Below, piece after piece: positions 9,429 to 18,931 of a stretch of DNA of 31,631 nt; within the stretch, counting starts at the first letter, position 1, and each line of letters begins with the position of its first letter. The notes beneath the pieces are model-generated. The model was not told where the DNA came from. It did not search any database and was given only the letters and a program-made list of their open reading frames with translations. The DNA is taken from NCBI GenBank assembly GCA_001789205.1, contig MFYT01000083.1:1-31631 (forward strand), in the 5' to 3' direction. Source of the DNA: Candidatus Raymondbacteria bacterium RIFOXYA2_FULL_49_16 (GTDB taxonomy: Bacteria; Fibrobacterota; OXYB2-FULL-49-7; XYB2-FULL-49-35). The translations under genes and the position numbers were made by a program.

Positions 9429-11639
9429 CTAACGGACAAGGGCTATCCGGCAATATCCGGCCTTCCGCGCACCCGCGACCCTGAGACAATATACTCCTGA
9501 GGGGACTTTCCGCCCCTGGCTGTCGCGGCCGTCCCAAAAAACAGATGATACAACCCCGCGGCAGCGCAGTTTTCTGACGCATTCACCACTGACAGAATAG
9601 ATATCAATGGCCAGGTCTCTCCCTGTTCCTGAAAAAACAATGGTTGCTCCGGGATTGGCTGGCTGGGGATAGGCCAGAAGACTGAAACACTCGCTCCCGT
9701 GCTGTGCGCGCGGGCCAAACACACCCGTATGCGCCGCATTGTACCCAGTGTCCGCCGTAACAGCCGTTGAAAAGAGCATGTCAGGAGAAACTGTCTGATT
9801 ACCATAGGGATCGCGCGCCGTTATACGGTAGTGATATGTCTGTGATGCGGCAAGCCCCTGAATGGTCCGTTCGCAGACCCTGGAAAAAAAATAATCCCTG
9901 GCATCCGGATCGTCTTCCCACAAACCGTCCACACTTCCCCATCCTGTTTCAAAGTCGATGAGCGCGCCATAGGCGGTTGTGAGACCATATTCGACCTTGT
10001 ATTGCGCAACCTCAGCATCTTTATCAGCATTGCCTCCGGCAAGGGCGATATGAAGAATTCTGCCGGTCGCAGCCAAACCGCGCCGCGTGGCAACAAGGCT
10101 GAATTCCGGGGCAACCGCGTCGTCGAAAGACGGGTTCCTGAAAGGCGCATACAAGGGATCGCCGAAGAAGCAAAACATCCATCGGTTGCCGAAATAGACC
10201 GAATTGTAGCAGCTTTCCGCAAAATCGCGGCCGCGCGTAAATGCGTAGAGGAAATAATCCCCATAGGGGATTCCCTCACTCGACGGCGCTTCCACTGCGC
10301 CGGCAGTGGCCGTGATGTTTCTCTGGATTGCCCGGTTGCACCAGCCCGGATCTTGTTTGTGAAAACCAATTGCCCCGTAATATTCCATGTGGTAACCAAC
10401 GGCGCCGGGAATAAACGTATAGACGTCCTTGTAAGCGCCAGGACCATAATATCCGTGATAGAACATGCAGTTTGTAACAGGAAGCGGCCCATACGCGTCG
10501 TACACGGTATCCAGCGCCTGAAAGCCCGCTGTTGTATTGAGAAACAGCCGTTCCGGAATGGGCGCGATTGACTCAACAACCGCGGTATTTCCCCTGCTGG
10601 TGCGGATAACGCGGCCTGGAGTGAAAAAGTCCGAGTAAAAATAGGTAGCCGCGGCAAAATTCAAGGTAATGAACCCCGAATCAGCGCGCACGCCCGCAGT
10701 GTCAATTTCACCCCAGACACGGGGCGCATGGCCGGATTCACCGATCTCTTCAGGATAGTTGTCGACAATCAGGTCCCAGGGACCAATTGCCGCGCTGGAA
10801 AAAAAAGGCGACAGGGGCTCGGTCCCGTCGAACCAGAGTTTGGCATTGACCAGATGTTGATTATGGTTCTCGTGAATATCGTCGTGGTCCAGAACAGCGA
10901 AGGAATGATACGCATGGGTTGGCGTGCTGGTAAAATTCTTCAGATACCGTTCGGCATAGAGGGCCTTGTCCACCAGTCCCTGCGCGTGCATAAGCGACGG
11001 GCCGTCGATGCGCGTGACCAGATAGTAATTACGGGTGGTCCGGTTCGCGTCACGGAACGAGGAAAAAGGCGCGACCGTGTTCTTGGTCGTTTTATAATAA
11101 TACAGCATCCGGTTGTCGTTTCGCGCTGTGCCCACGCCAGGCTGTCCCGTGCCCGCGTTATATCCGGCCGCGACGTTCGGGTCCACATTGACCAGCCATT
11201 GATCAAGGCACCTGATGTTGTGGTCGTAGCTGCCATTGGGCCACACCGGGTGGGTGGAACGGTCAAAATGGGTGTTGACGCACAGGGGCACCCCCCGCAC
11301 AACCGCAATGTAATAAATAACGTCCCTGTTCTGAACCGGGCCATCGTATTCCTCCAGCTTCGCTTGTATCTTGACAAGAATACTGTCGTAAAAGAGGGCG
11401 TACTCAATGGTGTCGCCCGTAAAAACGCCCAAGCCCGCGGCAGTGTGCACGCCAATGACGTGTGAAGCGGGAATGCCCCTCCGAGCCGCATAATAACCGG
11501 CAAGGTCCTTGGAATCCGATTGGCCATTGCCGGTACTGTCGGGCCAGTTGAGACTGTACACCACAAGCACACCGTTTGAATCAATGTCCTGGGAAAAGAT
11601 GGCGCCGGCAAGCGCGCACATACAGAGAAAAGGTTTCAC
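9429..11639 (-). CDS. Large secreted TIGR03790-like protein with sorting domain
   Basis: 736 residues from a GTG preceded by GGGAGG; the N-terminus is a signal peptide (MKPFLCMCALAGAIFSQ). Residues about 25-480 resemble the TIGR03790 family of secreted proteins: LVVYSLNWPDS, YYAARRGIP, IYYIAVVRGVP and VTRIDGPS are the family-like segments. A fibronectin III-like part follows at about 555-640 (YKVEYGL, YHYRITARDPYGN). The last 75 residues are a FlgD-like/type IX sorting-type domain (YPQPANPGATIVF, GVYCLRV). The family has no established activity; in its members it is often next to other surface proteins. It follows the STAS gene in the same direction, 54 bases apart. Confidence 0.8.
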   Translation of the reverse strand: MKPFLCMCALAGAIFSQDIDSNGVLVVYSLNWPDSTGNGQSDSKDLAGYYAARRGIPASHVIGVHTAAGLGVFTGDTIEYALFYDSILVKIQAKLEEYDGPVQNRDVIYYIAVVRGVPLCVNTHFDRSTHPVWPNGSYDHNIRCLDQWLVNVDPNVAAGYNAGTGQPGVGTARNDNRMLYYYKTTKNTVAPFSSFRDANRTTRNYYLVTRIDGPSLMHAQGLVDKALYAERYLKNFTSTPTHAYHSFAVLDHDDIHENHNQHLVNAKLWFDGTEPLSPFFSSAAIGPWDLIVDNYPEEIGESGHAPRVWGEIDTAGVRADSGFITLNFAAATYFYSDFFTPGRVIRTSRGNTAVVESIAPIPERLFLNTTAGFQALDTVYDAYGPLPVTNCMFYHGYYGPGAYKDVYTFIPGAVGYHMEYYGAIGFHKQDPGWCNRAIQRNITATAGAVEAPSSEGIPYGDYFLYAFTRGRDFAESCYNSVYFGNRWMFCFFGDPLYAPFRNPSFDDAVAPEFSLVATRRGLAATGRILHIALAGGNADKDAEVAQYKVEYGLTTAYGALIDFETGWGSVDGLWEDDPDARDYFFSRVCERTIQGLAASQTYHYRITARDPYGNQTVSPDMLFSTAVTADTGYNAAHTGVFGPRAQHGSECFSLLAYPQPANPGATIVFSGTGRDLAIDIYSVSGECVRKLRCRGVVSSVFWDGRDSQGRKVPSGVYCLRVAGARKAGYCRIALVR

Positions 11640-11693
11640 AGGCCTCCCTTTCTAAGTAAAATAGGTTTTTTAAGGGAATTTGTCGAATGCGGA

Positions 11694-12032
11694 TCAGGCC
11701 CTTTGCATGAATTCGACTTCGTTCTTGTAGATGGGGACCACCGCCTCAATACCGGTCAGTTTGAGAATTTCACCGGCCTTGGGACTGGGTTCGATAAGGC
11801 AGAATTTATGCTCTTTCTGCTCGAGTGTCTTTTTCCAGTTAATGAAAAAGCTGATAAGTCCGCTGTTGATATACTCGGCGTTGTGAAGATCCACCGCCAC
11901 GTCCTCTTTACCTTCGGATATGGTTTTCTCGAGCGCCCGCTGGACTTTAGTGAGGTCAGAGGGGCCGGAAATCTCCCCGCGTATCTCGAAGACCACGTAT
12001 CCGCACATTTCTCTCTGTGAAACGTCAACCAT
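11694..12032 (-). CDS. STAS-domain protein, anti-sigma factor antagonist-like
   Basis: 112 residues, the full length of a single STAS domain. The conserved phosphorylation loop reads NAEYINSGLISF, with Ser57 as the candidate phosphoacceptor. Such proteins are usually phosphorylated by HPK-like anti-sigma kinases and reactivated by SpoIIE-type PP2C phosphatases. No anti-sigma kinase is encoded next to it; a PAS-SpoIIE phosphatase lies about 7 kb downstream and could be its partner, which is inference. Its ATG has AGGGG five bases upstream. It is divergent from the AGCS symporter gene, with an AT-rich gap of 93 bases between them. Confidence 0.85.
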   Translation of the reverse strand: MVDVSQREMCGYVVFEIRGEISGPSDLTKVQRALEKTISEGKEDVAVDLHNAEYINSGLISFFINWKKTLEQKEHKFCLIEPSPKAGEILKLTGIEAVVPIYKNEVEFMQRA

Positions 12033-12125
12033 GATGCCCCTTTTTTCCAGTGTCCTTGATTATTGATAAAATATATTTTACTTTGGATCAAAGCAAAATT
12101 ATTACTTTGCAGAGGAACGGCGGCC

Positions 12126-13472
12126 ATGCTAGAAGCAGTATCGCGGTTATTCTCAGGTATCAGCGACCTTGTCTGGGGCCCGCCAATGCTGGCGCTCCTT
12201 GTGGGGACGCATCTCTTCCTTACCGTACGCCTGTGCGGGGTGCAGTTCCGGGGGCTTTTGCACGCCCTGTGGCTCGCCTTTGTCAAACGCGGGGAAAAAG
12301 ACAGTGAGGCGGGCGACATCTCCCACTTCCAGGCGCTCATGACCGCGCTTGCAGCCACTGTGGGAACCGGCAACATAGCGGGCGTGGCAACAGCCATTGC
12401 CGCCGGAGGACCTGGAGCGCTCTTCTGGATGTGGATGACCGGCCTTTTCGGTATGGCCAGCAAATACGCCGAGGCTGTGCTTGCGGTCAAGTTCCGCACC
12501 ACCAACGACCGGGGGGAAATGAGCGGCGGCCCCATGTATTACATCACCCGCGGCCTGAACATCCCTTGGCTGGGCGCTCTCTTTGCCATTTTTGCCGCAA
12601 TAGCCGCCTTTGGCATAGGAAATATGGTCCAGAGCAATTCAGTTGCAGCAGGATTGAAGGACGCCTTCGCGGTTCCGCCCGCGGTCACCGGCGCCATTCT
12701 GGCTGTGTTGACCGGGCTGGTTCTCCTTGGAGGAATAAAAAGCATTGCGCGCGCCTCCAGCGTCATTGTACCGGTCATGGTCGTGGTATATATGACAGCT
12801 GCGCTCGTTGTCATTATCATTGAATGGCGGGCCATTCCCGCGGTTGTGGCCCTCATTTTTGAAAGCGCTTTTTCTCCTGTGGCCGCGGCCGGAGGCTTTG
12901 CAGGATCACTGGTGCGGGACGCTGTGCGTTTTGGCATTGCGCGCGGTGTGTTCAGCAACGAATCGGGCCTTGGCAGTTCACCCATTGCCGCCGCAGCGGC
13001 AAAAACCAAGACCCCGACCGCCCAGGCCCTGGTTTCCATGACCCAGACCTTTATCGACACAATCATTGTCTGCTCAATGACCGGATTCGCCATACTGGTC
13101 ACCAACGCGTGGCAGAGCGGCAAAACAGGCGCGGCACTTACCAATATGGCTTTTTCAATCGCCCTGCCCGGCGCCTGGGGCGGCATTGTGGTCACCTTTG
13201 GCCTGGTGCTCTTTGCCTACTCAACATTGCTCGGATGGAGCTACTATGGTGAAAAAGCAATGGAATATCTGCTGGGAACGCGCGTGATCCTCCCCTACCG
13301 CGTTGTGTTTATACTTTTCATTTTTTTCGGGGCTGTACTGAAACTTGATCTCGTGTGGTCGTTTGCCGATAGTATGAACGGCCTCATGGCCTTGCCCAAT
13401 CTTATCGCGCTGCTTTTACTTTCGGGAATGGTGGCAAAAGAGACAAAGAATTACTGGAGCAAGAGAGAGTAG
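12126..13472 (+). CDS. AGCS family sodium:alanine/glycine symporter
   Basis: 448 residues from the ATG at 12126 with AGAGGA upstream; an upstream in-frame TTG gives an unlikely extension. Family signatures are present: [45 protein letters not shown] and a late [15 protein letters not shown]. About ten or eleven hydrophobic segments are visible, so this is an inner membrane carrier that couples uptake of a small amino acid (alanine or glycine) to a sodium gradient. It converges on the SSS symporter accessory gene; the two stop codons are two bases apart and lie in a 14-base palindrome (GAGTAGGCCTACTC). Confidence 0.93.
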   Translation: MLEAVSRLFSGISDLVWGPPMLALLVGTHLFLTVRLCGVQFRGLLHALWLAFVKRGEKDSEAGDISHFQALMTALAATVGTGNIAGVATAIAAGGPGALFWMWMTGLFGMASKYAEAVLAVKFRTTNDRGEMSGGPMYYITRGLNIPWLGALFAIFAAIAAFGIGNMVQSNSVAAGLKDAFAVPPAVTGAILAVLTGLVLLGGIKSIARASSVIVPVMVVVYMTAALVVIIIEWRAIPAVVALIFESAFSPVAAAGGFAGSLVRDAVRFGIARGVFSNESGLGSSPIAAAAAKTKTPTAQALVSMTQTFIDTIIVCSMTGFAILVTNAWQSGKTGAALTNMAFSIALPGAWGGIVVTFGLVLFAYSTLLGWSYYGEKAMEYLLGTRVILPYRVVFILFIFFGAVLKLDLVWSFADSMNGLMALPNLIALLLLSGMVAKETKNYWSKRE

Positions 13473-13474
13473 GC

Positions 13475-13606
13475 CTACTCCATTTTTTTCAGCATCTCCT
13501 TGATGTCCCTGCCGCCGCGCACACCCACGACAAACACCAGCACGCCATACCAGAGAATTGACGCGCCAATGAGCGCCATCCAGAAATACGACAGAAGTTT
13601 GATCAT
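13475..13606 (-). CDS. Symporter small accessory protein (43 residues)
   Basis: A 43-residue protein starting MIKLLSYFWMALIGASILW, with one membrane helix (about 5-27) and a basic then acidic tail that ends DIKEMLKKME. The ATG has GGGAGG five bases upstream and overlaps the SSS symporter stop by four bases (ATGA), so the two are translationally coupled. Small one-helix proteins directly behind solute:sodium symporter genes form a recognised accessory family. It probably sits in the inner membrane with the carrier. Its size and tight overlap make a chance reading frame unlikely. Confidence 0.8.
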   Translation of the reverse strand: MIKLLSYFWMALIGASILWYGVLVFVVGVRGGRDIKEMLKKME

Positions 13607-15066
13607 ACCTGCCTCCCTTTGACACTATCACGCACTAGTGATCCGCCTATCATCCCGGCAGCGGCAAAAAGATACGAACAGATGCCCGCAATCGCGACCG
13701 AAGGCGCATGGTCTTTGGCTACCATGTTGAGGACCAGAAAAGACAGGGGCCCTGCCGCGCCAAGCACCAAAGCGGCATACGCGCCCCAGGTATTTGACCG
13801 TTTCCAATAAAGCGCTCCCACCATAAGCGCGAAAACCGATGAAAGATAGATGGAGCCTGTTATGGCAAGGTAGTCCCACGCTGCGCCGGGTATCTGGTAC
13901 CACAGGCCGAAAAAGAGGAGAAACACGGCAATGAGGACCAGGAGCAGCCGTGTGGCCAGAATGGCGTTTTTGTCAGATAGGCCTTTACGCATGAGGGGGG
14001 ACAACAGATCGTTATAGATGACCGACGCCCATGCGAGCAGATAGCTGCTGTCCGTGGACATCTCAGCCGCGAGCATGGAGGCGATCAGAAGACCCATGAA
14101 CCCGGGAACAAGCATAGAGCCAAGATAGGCCGGCATGGCATTGAGCGGGTCCATGCCCGGTTCAAGGAACCGCGTGCCAAAAACAGAGAGCGCGCCAATG
14201 GCCCAGAGCGCTGGCAGAAGAAAACGGCCCACATAATAAAATGAAACGCGTGTATAAATGCGGCGGGCCGCGCCTTCGTCCTTGGCTGCCAAAATACGCG
14301 AAATGACCGTTTGCCAGGTTGTCATGACCGCAATGGCCATAAGCACCTGCCAAAAGACCCACACAGGCCCCTGGTTGGGATTGAGAAAGGGATTGATGCC
14401 GCCCGCGCCATGGTAGTGCAGCACTGTCTGGACCAGGTTGCCCAGACCCTCGCGAAAAATAACAGCGCATGATACCGCGACAATGCCCAAGCCAAGCAGA
14501 ATAAACTGGATATAATCGGTAATAAGCACCGAAAGCATGCCTCCGGCCATGGTATAGACCAAGGTGATAAGGATAAGCGCTGTCATGGTTATCTCAAGAT
14601 AGCCCGCGGGAATGCCCGTGCAATAGACAATGAACTGGCCGCCCAGGCGCAGAAAAATACCCATGTTCAGAATGCCGCCCAGCGCGATAAAAAGACCCGC
14701 GAGCCAGCGAACGCCCTTGCTATAGCGCGTTTCAAATAGCTCGGGAATGGTCATGACATTGGCTTTGCGCAGGGGGGAAATGACAAAACCGCTGATACCC
14801 ACAAAAAGCGCGGCCAAAAACATGAGGATGCCGGGAAGCGCGCCCGCAAACCCGTTGCGATATCCGCTCTCAGCGGTATACATGATGGTCACAAGACCCA
14901 TTTCGGTTGCCGCGAGCGAGGCGACCCCCAGATAGACATTTACCTCGCGTCCGGCAACAAGATACTGGTCAATCTTCTTTGTATACCGCCGCATGGAAAG
15001 GCCGGCTATAAAGCAGATGGTGATATAGACGCCGACAATCACCCAATCAATCATGGTAAAATGCAT
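13603..15066 (-). CDS. SSS family sodium:solute symporter
   Basis: 487 residues from the ATG at 15066, which has AGGAG five bases upstream; a GTG two codons earlier is less likely. The protein has the SSS layout: a first helix (MIDWVIVGVYITICFIAGL), the YLVAGR segment, LAATEMGLVTIMYTAESGYRNG, MTIPELFETRYSKGVRWLAG, and many further membrane helices. It should import an organic solute such as a carboxylate or amino acid together with sodium; the substrate cannot be told from sequence. A regulated promoter with an operator-like palindrome lies upstream, and the small accessory gene follows. Confidence 0.92.
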   Translation of the reverse strand: MHFTMIDWVIVGVYITICFIAGLSMRRYTKKIDQYLVAGREVNVYLGVASLAATEMGLVTIMYTAESGYRNGFAGALPGILMFLAALFVGISGFVISPLRKANVMTIPELFETRYSKGVRWLAGLFIALGGILNMGIFLRLGGQFIVYCTGIPAGYLEITMTALILITLVYTMAGGMLSVLITDYIQFILLGLGIVAVSCAVIFREGLGNLVQTVLHYHGAGGINPFLNPNQGPVWVFWQVLMAIAVMTTWQTVISRILAAKDEGAARRIYTRVSFYYVGRFLLPALWAIGALSVFGTRFLEPGMDPLNAMPAYLGSMLVPGFMGLLIASMLAAEMSTDSSYLLAWASVIYNDLLSPLMRKGLSDKNAILATRLLLVLIAVFLLFFGLWYQIPGAAWDYLAITGSIYLSSVFALMVGALYWKRSNTWGAYAALVLGAAGPLSFLVLNMVAKDHAPSVAIAGICSYLFAAAGMIGGSLVRDSVKGRQV

Positions 15067-15093
15067 ACACACTCCTAACTAGTTGTGAGTGTT

Positions 15094-15144
15094 AATATAC
15101 TGTTTTTACCATACCTGGTAAAGACTGAAATAGTATATTTACCA
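15094..15144 (-). promoter_or_regulatory. SSS symporter promoter with operator-like palindrome
   Basis: On the minus strand there is a -10 box TATATT (15094-15099) and a -35-like box TTTACC (15117-15122), 17 bases apart. A perfect inverted repeat, TTTACCA, TACC, TGGTAAA (15105-15122), covers the spacer and -35, and a third TTTACCA half-site lies at 15138-15144. This is the expected layout of a repressor site on a sigma70-type promoter. The regulator is not identified. Confidence 0.55.
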
Positions 15145-15224
15145 CGTATGCCGCACACAGTCATAGAAAATCCTAATCCACAAACCTTGGCGGCTTCTTT
15201 AAACGAATAGAAAGGGGGCACCAT

Positions 15225-17551
15225 ATGACGCTCCGTGACCGGCTTTCTCGATTGACATAATTCCAGGCCGTCAAACTACTCGGCCCGAACGGAAAACACC
15301 TGCTCATGACTGGCGGGAAGATGCAGATAAACCTTCCGGCTGACGCGGAACTTGCCGGCAACCTGTTACGCGTCAGACTACCCAACGAAGGCGTGTACGT
15401 GTCTATAATGGAAGACGATCGTTCAGCGCATAACATGCGTTTTTTCTGCTCGGCATGCGAAGGCGTGTGCGAGCACATAGGCGCCGCCTTCTCGCTCGTG
15501 CTCAAGGAAAAGACCGCCCTTGGACTGGCGTCGCCGCCGCCCGAGAATGATGAGCCGCTCCTACTCACGGACGAAGAGCTTGAACACCGCGAACTTTTAC
15601 GCCGCTCTGACCGGGCGAAAATGGAACGCATGAGGCATGCGTCCGCAGACCCCAAAAAGCTGTGGACAGATTATACGGTCACGAACAGGGAATCCGGCAA
15701 GAGCTACCGGGTAGCGTTGAGGGGATGGGAACGCGGGGAGTCGTACTGTACCTGCCCTGATTTCAGAAAGAACACCTTGGGCACATGTAAACATATCATG
15801 TTCGTGTCCGGTAAAATGAAAGCTGCCTTTCCCCCAAAGGTCCGCGCCACGCCTTTTAGGCCGCAAGCGGTCACTGTCTTTGTCAAATACGGCAGGGAAT
15901 GCGAGCTTCGCGTTCAGGTCCCGTTACGCACACACCCCGCGATCAAGCATAAACTCTCCCGTTTTGTTGAAAAACCTGTTGCCGACGTTGAGGGATTGAC
16001 ACGGGCCGTTTCGCAATGCACGGCCAACAGCGCTGATATCGTCATCTATCCCGACGCCGAGCAATACATTGGCTTGGAACTGCACAGGCTGAAGGTCAGA
16101 CGGCTTGTCGAAGATATCAGGCGCGCGCCGGACAAGCACCCCTGCGGACTACGCTGCTTAAGAGCGAGTTGCTGCCCTACCAGCTCGACGGCATCGCTTT
16201 TGCCGTGGGCGCCGGCCGCGCGGTCATTGCCGACGACATGGGACTTGGCAAGACCCTCCAGGGAATAGGCATGGCCGAACTCCTAGGCCGCGAATGCGGC
16301 GTCACACGGACGCTCATTGTCTGTCCTGCTTCGGTCAAAGCGCAGTGGCGCAGCGAAATCGCGCGCTTCACTGGCAGGGAGGCGCGCATCGTGACCGGCG
16401 GGGCAAAAGACCGTTTCGGGCAGTATGCTGACCCGCCATTTTACACAATCTGCAATTATGAACAGATCCTCCGCGACCTGCAGGCCATTGAGCTGACCCG
16501 ATGGGACCTCATCATACTCGACGAAGGGCAGCGCATAAAAAACTGGGCGGCCAAGACAGCGCGCACCATAAAAGCGCTGCATTCGACCTATGCGCTTGTC
16601 CTTTCCGGCACGCCCCTTGAAAACCGGCTTGAAGAACTGTACTCGGTGGTTGAATTCATTGACGACCGCAGGCTTGGGCCCGACTTCAGGTTCCAGCACA
16701 ACCATGTCATTGCCTCTCCCGGCGGCCGCGTGGTTGGCTACCGGAACCTCGACACCCTGCGCAATGTCCTGAAACCCGTGCTGCTGCGTCGCACGCGCGC
16801 ACAGGTCATGAAGCAGCTCCCGCAGCGCACCACGGACATCGTCAGGGTCACGCCGACCGAAGAGCAATTGGACATACATGGGACCAACATCCGGATCGTC
16901 CAGCAGATTGTCCGCAAGGCCTACCTGACAGAAATGGATCTGCTGCGCATGCAGAAGGCGCTGCTCATCTGCCGCATGTCAGCAGACAGCACCTTCCTTG
17001 TCAACAAAGAGGCCCCTGGCTATTCCTCAAAACTGGAACGACTCGGCGAGCTTTTGCCCAGGCTTGCCACGGAAAAGGACCGAAAGACGCTCCTGTTTTC
17101 AGAATGGACCACCATGCTCGACCTGATCGAAAAGGCCATCCTGAAACCCGGAGGAATAAAATACGTCCGGCTTGACGGCAGCGTTCCACAGAAAAAACGG
17201 CAGGCCATTGTCCATGCATTTATGAGCGACCCGGCCTGTTCTTTCTTCATCACCACCAATGCCGGGGCTACGGCCCCAGACCCGGCAATCGTGGAACAAA
17301 TGCGTATACGATTGGGAAGCTGCGCCGAGAAAGACGAGAATGGAGAACTCTCTCTAAAGTTCAGGCTGCCCGACGCCTCCGCACTCGACAGCTTGGCCCA
17401 GGTCATGGCCGCGTTTATCGTACCCTCGCCAACAGCGAAAGAGACATGTTAATTTTTTGCTGATTCCTTCAGGACAACAGGAAACGATGATACTGAGCGG
17501 ATCAGAAATTTTGTGATTGAGGAACTGCTGAAATACTCGGGCAAGCCCTGA
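15225..17551 (+). pseudogene. Decayed SWIM-SNF2 family helicase
   Basis: A full gene start is visible at 15225 (AAGGGGG six bases upstream), but codon 12 is TAA (15258-15260); the reading then continues in the same frame. The SWIM zinc finger is intact (YCTCPDF...GTCKHI, coded about 15747-15800). Around the C run at 16139-16142 one base seems missing: the frame before it reads DKHP and the next frame continues LRTTLLKSELLPYQLDG. The SNF2 ATPase follows: DDMGLGKT (Walker A), LDEGQRIKN (DEAH box), LSGTPLENR, then LFSEWTT and VRLDGSV. After FITTNAGAT (about 17264) the helicase motifs V and VI are lost. A further in-frame TAA at 17450 is followed by 32 open codons. At least two lesions are clear, so this is probably non-functional; a base error at the C run is possible for that one lesion. 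Confidence 0.85.
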
Positions 17552-17553
17552 CC

Positions 17554-17766
17554 TTACTCCTTATCGCCGTGTTTCCTGTCCAGATAGGTCATCCGCCGGG
17601 TGTCGTTCTTCTTTTGCTTTGGTTTGTATTCAATACCCATCTCTTTGGCGCCCATTTTAAGCATTTCTTCCTTGGCCTGCGGCGTCATATGGTCGTACCC
17701 GATTGAGTGAAGGAGTTTCTTCTTCTCTTCCTCCTCCATTTTTTTCCTGATCTCTTCCTCGAACAT
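17554..17766 (-). CDS. Small charged helical protein, unknown function
   Basis: 70 residues from the ATG at 17766, with AAGGGA eight bases upstream. The first 20 residues are a strongly charged helix (MFEEEIRKKMEEEEKKKLL) and the end is Lys-rich. A middle segment reads HMTPQAKEEMLKMGAKEMG. It has no membrane segment, cysteine pair or motif I recognise. It follows the acyltransferase-like gene by 19 bases in the same direction and ends two bases from the helicase pseudogene. The good ribosome binding site and consistent position make it a likely real gene. Confidence 0.55.
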   Translation of the reverse strand: MFEEEIRKKMEEEEKKKLLHSIGYDHMTPQAKEEMLKMGAKEMGIEYKPKQKKNDTRRMTYLDRKHGDKE

Positions 17767-17785
17767 GTCGCCATCCCTTCGGGGA

Positions 17786-18889
17786 TCAATCCAACACAGC
17801 CCCTTTAATAAGATAATCTCCTTTTGCCCGTTTTTCAAGTAACCATTTCTTTATGTTGATGTAGGCAAAGGTAAGGACAAAGGTCATGATATACACTTTA
17901 ATGAGCAGCCAGAAGCTCATGGCCCAGGTAGTATGGCCCAAATACTGACGATAATAGATGAAAATGATCTTCGCGTGTATCCAATAGGCGATCATGGTAT
18001 GGCTGCCAATAAGCAGAATTGGCCCAAAACCAACACGTTTCTGAAACTGGTAGGAAAGCCACACAAAAAGGAGTACAATCAAAAAAAGGCGGCTGTAAAA
18101 AAAGACAAGACCAACGACAGAAAAACCATATCCGCGGCCAACCAGGTCGGCAATAAGACTGACCGCGGAGATACCCCCGAGCGCCCAGGCGGCCGGCAGG
18201 ACGTTTGTGAACGGCTTTTCAGCTGGCGCGGTTGTAAGGCAATGAGTGATATAGGCCCCGAAAAAAACATAGTGCGCTGCCTTAAAAAAGGGAAAGAACG
18301 AATTGGGAGGAACGCCGTTTATGTAATTTCTCAGGTGCTCAGGGAGCCAGGCCGGAAAATTGATCGCGGCAACTAACGGGCTCATGAGGACAATGACGAT
18401 AGCGCACACTAAATACCCTGTGGCGACCCATTCCTTGTTCCTGAATATGTGGTCAAACACCGCAAGGCCGCCCAGGCAGAATGCAATGGCATTGAGGATA
18501 TCAATAGTCCACCACCGGATATAGTGCCAGGGGACCCCAAAGGCCATGTCAATGATTTTGTACAAGTAGGCAAACCCCAGAAGCACCAGGCTTCGGCGCA
18601 GGTATCTCATTAAAATGACCTGCCGCGGCAACCCTTTGCGGACGCGGGCGTCGCGTGAAAGTATATAGGCCGCGCCGACCAAGAAAAGAAAAAGCGGTCC
18701 CGGGAGCTTGGTAACAAGGTCCCTGATGAGCAACGTGGTGTTTGTCTGAAAGGCCGGATCAATCCAGTTTTTCACCCCATGGGTAAAAACCATCATGAGC
18801 AGGGCAACACCCCGCAGACCATCGAGAAAATACAGGCGGCCGGGTTTCATCTGATCTTTTGGGATAAAAAAAAGATCGCGGATATTCAT
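17786..18889 (-). CDS. HGSNAT-like (DUF1624) membrane acyltransferase
   Basis: 367 residues from the ATG at 18889 (AGGA upstream); an earlier in-frame ATG lacks a ribosome binding site. The N-terminal motif RLYFLDGLRGVALLMMVFTH followed by GPLFLFLVGAAYILSR is typical of the heparan-alpha-glucosaminide N-acetyltransferase catalytic family and related OpgC-type acyltransferases. About ten membrane helices are visible, with the candidate catalytic His at FTHG. It should transfer an acyl group onto a surface sugar; the acceptor is unknown. It follows the SpoIIE-type gene by 42 bases and precedes the small charged protein. Confidence 0.75.
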   Translation of the reverse strand: MNIRDLFFIPKDQMKPGRLYFLDGLRGVALLMMVFTHGVKNWIDPAFQTNTTLLIRDLVTKLPGPLFLFLVGAAYILSRDARVRKGLPRQVILMRYLRRSLVLLGFAYLYKIIDMAFGVPWHYIRWWTIDILNAIAFCLGGLAVFDHIFRNKEWVATGYLVCAIVIVLMSPLVAAINFPAWLPEHLRNYINGVPPNSFFPFFKAAHYVFFGAYITHCLTTAPAEKPFTNVLPAAWALGGISAVSLIADLVGRGYGFSVVGLVFFYSRLFLIVLLFVWLSYQFQKRVGFGPILLIGSHTMIAYWIHAKIIFIYYRQYLGHTTWAMSFWLLIKVYIMTFVLTFAYINIKKWLLEKRAKGDYLIKGAVLD

Positions 18890-18931
18890 GCGTTGTATCC
18901 TGATTGTTTCATGCAAAGCGGCCGGTCGCGG

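Noticed and set aside
10728-11465. A 245-codon rightward frame inside the TIGR03790-like gene
   Set aside because: It is antisense to a gene with clear domains and signal peptide, and its product has no recognisable features.
12539-13195. A 218-codon leftward frame in the AGCS gene
   Set aside because: Shadow of a GC-rich membrane-protein gene; Ala/Thr/Met-rich product without motifs.
16120-16170. Programmed frameshifting in the SNF2 gene
   Set aside because: No slippery heptamer with a downstream structure is evident, and other lesions in the same gene indicate decay.
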